DNA of 64,000 nucleotides from Rutidosis leptorrhynchoides (lineage: Eukaryota > Streptophyta > Magnoliopsida > Asterales > Asteraceae), in NCBI RefSeq assembly GCF_046630445.1, contig NC_092336.1, positions 203,889,001 to 203,953,000 on the forward strand, given 5' to 3'. Under the pieces are notes generated by a model. That model was not told the origin of the DNA and did no database searches. It saw nothing but the letters and a program-made list of their open reading frames with translations. Numbering within the stretch: the first letter of the stretch is position 1; the number at the start of each line of letters is the position of its first letter. The position numbers and the translations under genes are program-made. Below are positions 62,384 through 64,000 of this stretch, in pieces.

Positions 62384-64000
62384 CATAGAATCGGCTCTCT
62401 TCTACCCGAGGAAGGGGCTCAGCCACGATATGCACAATTGTATTTCTACGACACCCAAAATGAGGCAAAAAACCGATTGTCTGCATTTCTGGGCGCAGAC
62501 TCAATAGGGTCACTCGATGAGATATTATCCAACAATCTCATTAGCATGCTTGATGAATCAAGCGCCGTTGCCCAGGCATTTCGTATGGCCCGTGATTGGT
62601 CAGCTAATAATACCAGCTCTGAGTGCGGGCTCCGCCTGCTCGCGAAGGTAACCACCTCCCGGCAATATAATTCACCCATTGTCGCTGAAGTGGCTGCACT
62701 CATCACTAGCGACTTTGGCAACTGTAATTCAACACGGGATATCGTTGTCCTAAAAAAAATGGCACACCACAGAGAATTTCGAAACTGCACCAGTTATACA
62801 TGGCACTGCAGTACTCGTTACTGTTTCCCTATGGAGAAACCGGCTATCATGAAGAAATCCCATACCACAGTAATAGTGGAAGGCGACAAACAAACCGCGA
62901 TCACGTTACCATGAGAGAATTCTATTGTTATCGAATCCAACAATGTGAAAGTGAGGCCACCACTATCCTTAGGGGTGGACAATTATTCCAACAGTACTTG
63001 GTGGATGCTTATACGGCTGTAGAAGAACAACGGTTAAAGTGGCTGCGGCACCACCAAAACGAGCTACGCATTGACCTATACAATAATGTCTGTGATGTAG
63101 TAACCAGGGGCGACACATCGGCTGCTTCTATTGGAAAGCGCATAATTTTACCGTCATCCCACACAGGTAGCCCCCGTTATATGGTGCAAAACTATCAAGA
63201 CGTGATGGCTTTGTGTCGGGAATACGACAACCCAGATTTATTCATCACTTTTACATCTAACCCTAGATGGCCTGAAATCGACACTATGCTCTGCTATATT
63301 GAGGGTCAGCGATCAACGGACCGCCCAGAAATTGTAGCTAGGGTTTTCAAGCAAAAACTAGATGGCTTGATGACTGATATAATGAAGAACCAAATCTTCG
63401 AAACAAACCAAGCAGGTAATTTTAATAAAATTTATTTATATTCAATGTTAATAAAATGGAGGCTTTGCTTATTATATATTTTCCCCTTTATACCACCACG
63501 CCTGCAGCCGAACGTTCGCGTTCTATTAACCCGCCTTTTATGATACTATTTTGTACATTTGCATTAACATTTAAGCATTTCCATATGAATCAAAATTGGA
63601 AGTAAAAGGTGAAAGCAGCACTTTATCACGCTTCAGTAAATACTTAGGTAGATGTATATAGGTTGAATTTTTTGACACAATGAATTAGGTACATCCGAGT
63701 TACAAATCACACATACTGTATCCTTGCCCTACAGGTATGCATCTGCCTTACCATCTTTTGAAGCCAACGGGTCATACAATTAATATAATTAATACATGAT
63801 CATATTCAGCATTTCATGGACCCTAATAATAATGTACTGTTTGCTTGATAATTAAGGTTTTCTAGCATTTTCTCGAATATGCAACCTAATTTTTTGGTTC
63901 CATTTTGACAGATATATACATCATCGAATTTCAAAAACGCGGATTGCCTCACGTGCATAACTTAATATGGTTAACATCTGCTCACAAGTGCAGAGTACCG
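62384..64000 (+). pseudogene. Helitron Rep/helicase gene, Rep region after E5
   Basis: It continues the frame left at 49303. Block 1 (62384 to about 62757) has GSLLPEEGAQPRYAQLYFYD. A one-base loss in an A8 run (62752-62759) shifts to block 2 (to 63415), with MALQYSLLFPYGE, HVTMREFYCYRIQ, LPSSHTGSPRYMVQNYQD and NPDLFITFTSNP, typical of the helitron_like_N/Rep region. An intron of about 496 bp (GT at 63416, AG at 63910-63911) leads to the next exon with IIEFQKRGLPHVHNLIWL, whose HVH is the HUH metal-binding motif of the rolling-circle endonuclease. The catalytic Tyr residues and helicase lie beyond the window. Confidence 0.85.

Overview
This window is plant nuclear DNA made almost entirely of transposable elements. 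No host gene, rRNA or tRNA gene is visible. The supporting signs are chromodomain-type Ty3/gypsy retrotransposons with 3-4 kb LTRs, a Sirevirus (Ty1/copia) 3' end, a plant Helitron with intron-containing RPA-like and Rep/helicase genes, and very many long AT and ATT microsatellites. LTR starts such as TGTGACGACCCGGAAATTTC suggest an Asteraceae-like eudicot. That is recognition from memory and was not checked by a search.

The layout is a set of nested insertions. Level 0 is the 3' end of a Sirevirus (1-836). E0, a + strand chromovirus, is inserted in its LTR at 837. E0 is cut in its gag start at 6526 by E3, a - strand element. The left LTR of E3 is cut at 7375 by E1 (+ strand, 7375-31892, TSD TATGA), and the 5' LTR of E1 is cut at 8495 by E2 (- strand, 8495-21021). 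E3 resumes at 31898, and its right LTR is cut at 39714 by a Helitron that runs past the window end. The Helitron holds a solo LTR, E4 (44330-47974), in an apparent intron of its Rep/helicase gene, and E5, a near-complete chromovirus (49304-62378, - strand, TSD CATAC), in a Rep exon. Partial by-eye LTR divergence follows the nesting: E3 about 3.4%, E1 about 2-2.5%, E2 about 1.3%, E5 about 1%.

E0 and E5 form family A. Between the primer-binding site and gag they carry two extra genes: an acidic protein and an F-box protein of the Arabidopsis At1g67623/At2g35280 type. Both are open in E5 and broken in E0. E5 also has gag, protease, RT, RNase H, integrase and a chromodomain, with two nonsense codons and one frameshift. 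E1, E2 and E3 form family B, non-autonomous elements with about 4 kb interiors. These interiors hold an acidic/coiled-coil reading frame, a fragment resembling poly(A)-binding protein, an antisense gag relic, and a short antisense gene with a TATA box for a 57-residue two-helix membrane peptide.

The Helitron has an RPA-like gene (40379-43071, with stops) and a Rep/helicase gene (from about 44.1 kb or 48.0 kb, interrupted by E4 and E5, continuing past 64000) whose HUH motif is visible at the right edge. The most notable points are the retrotransposon F-box gene, the PABP-like capture, the antisense mini-gene, a duplicated polypurine-tract motif that forms a hairpin in all five elements, and tRNA-like B-box modules in the family B LTRs.
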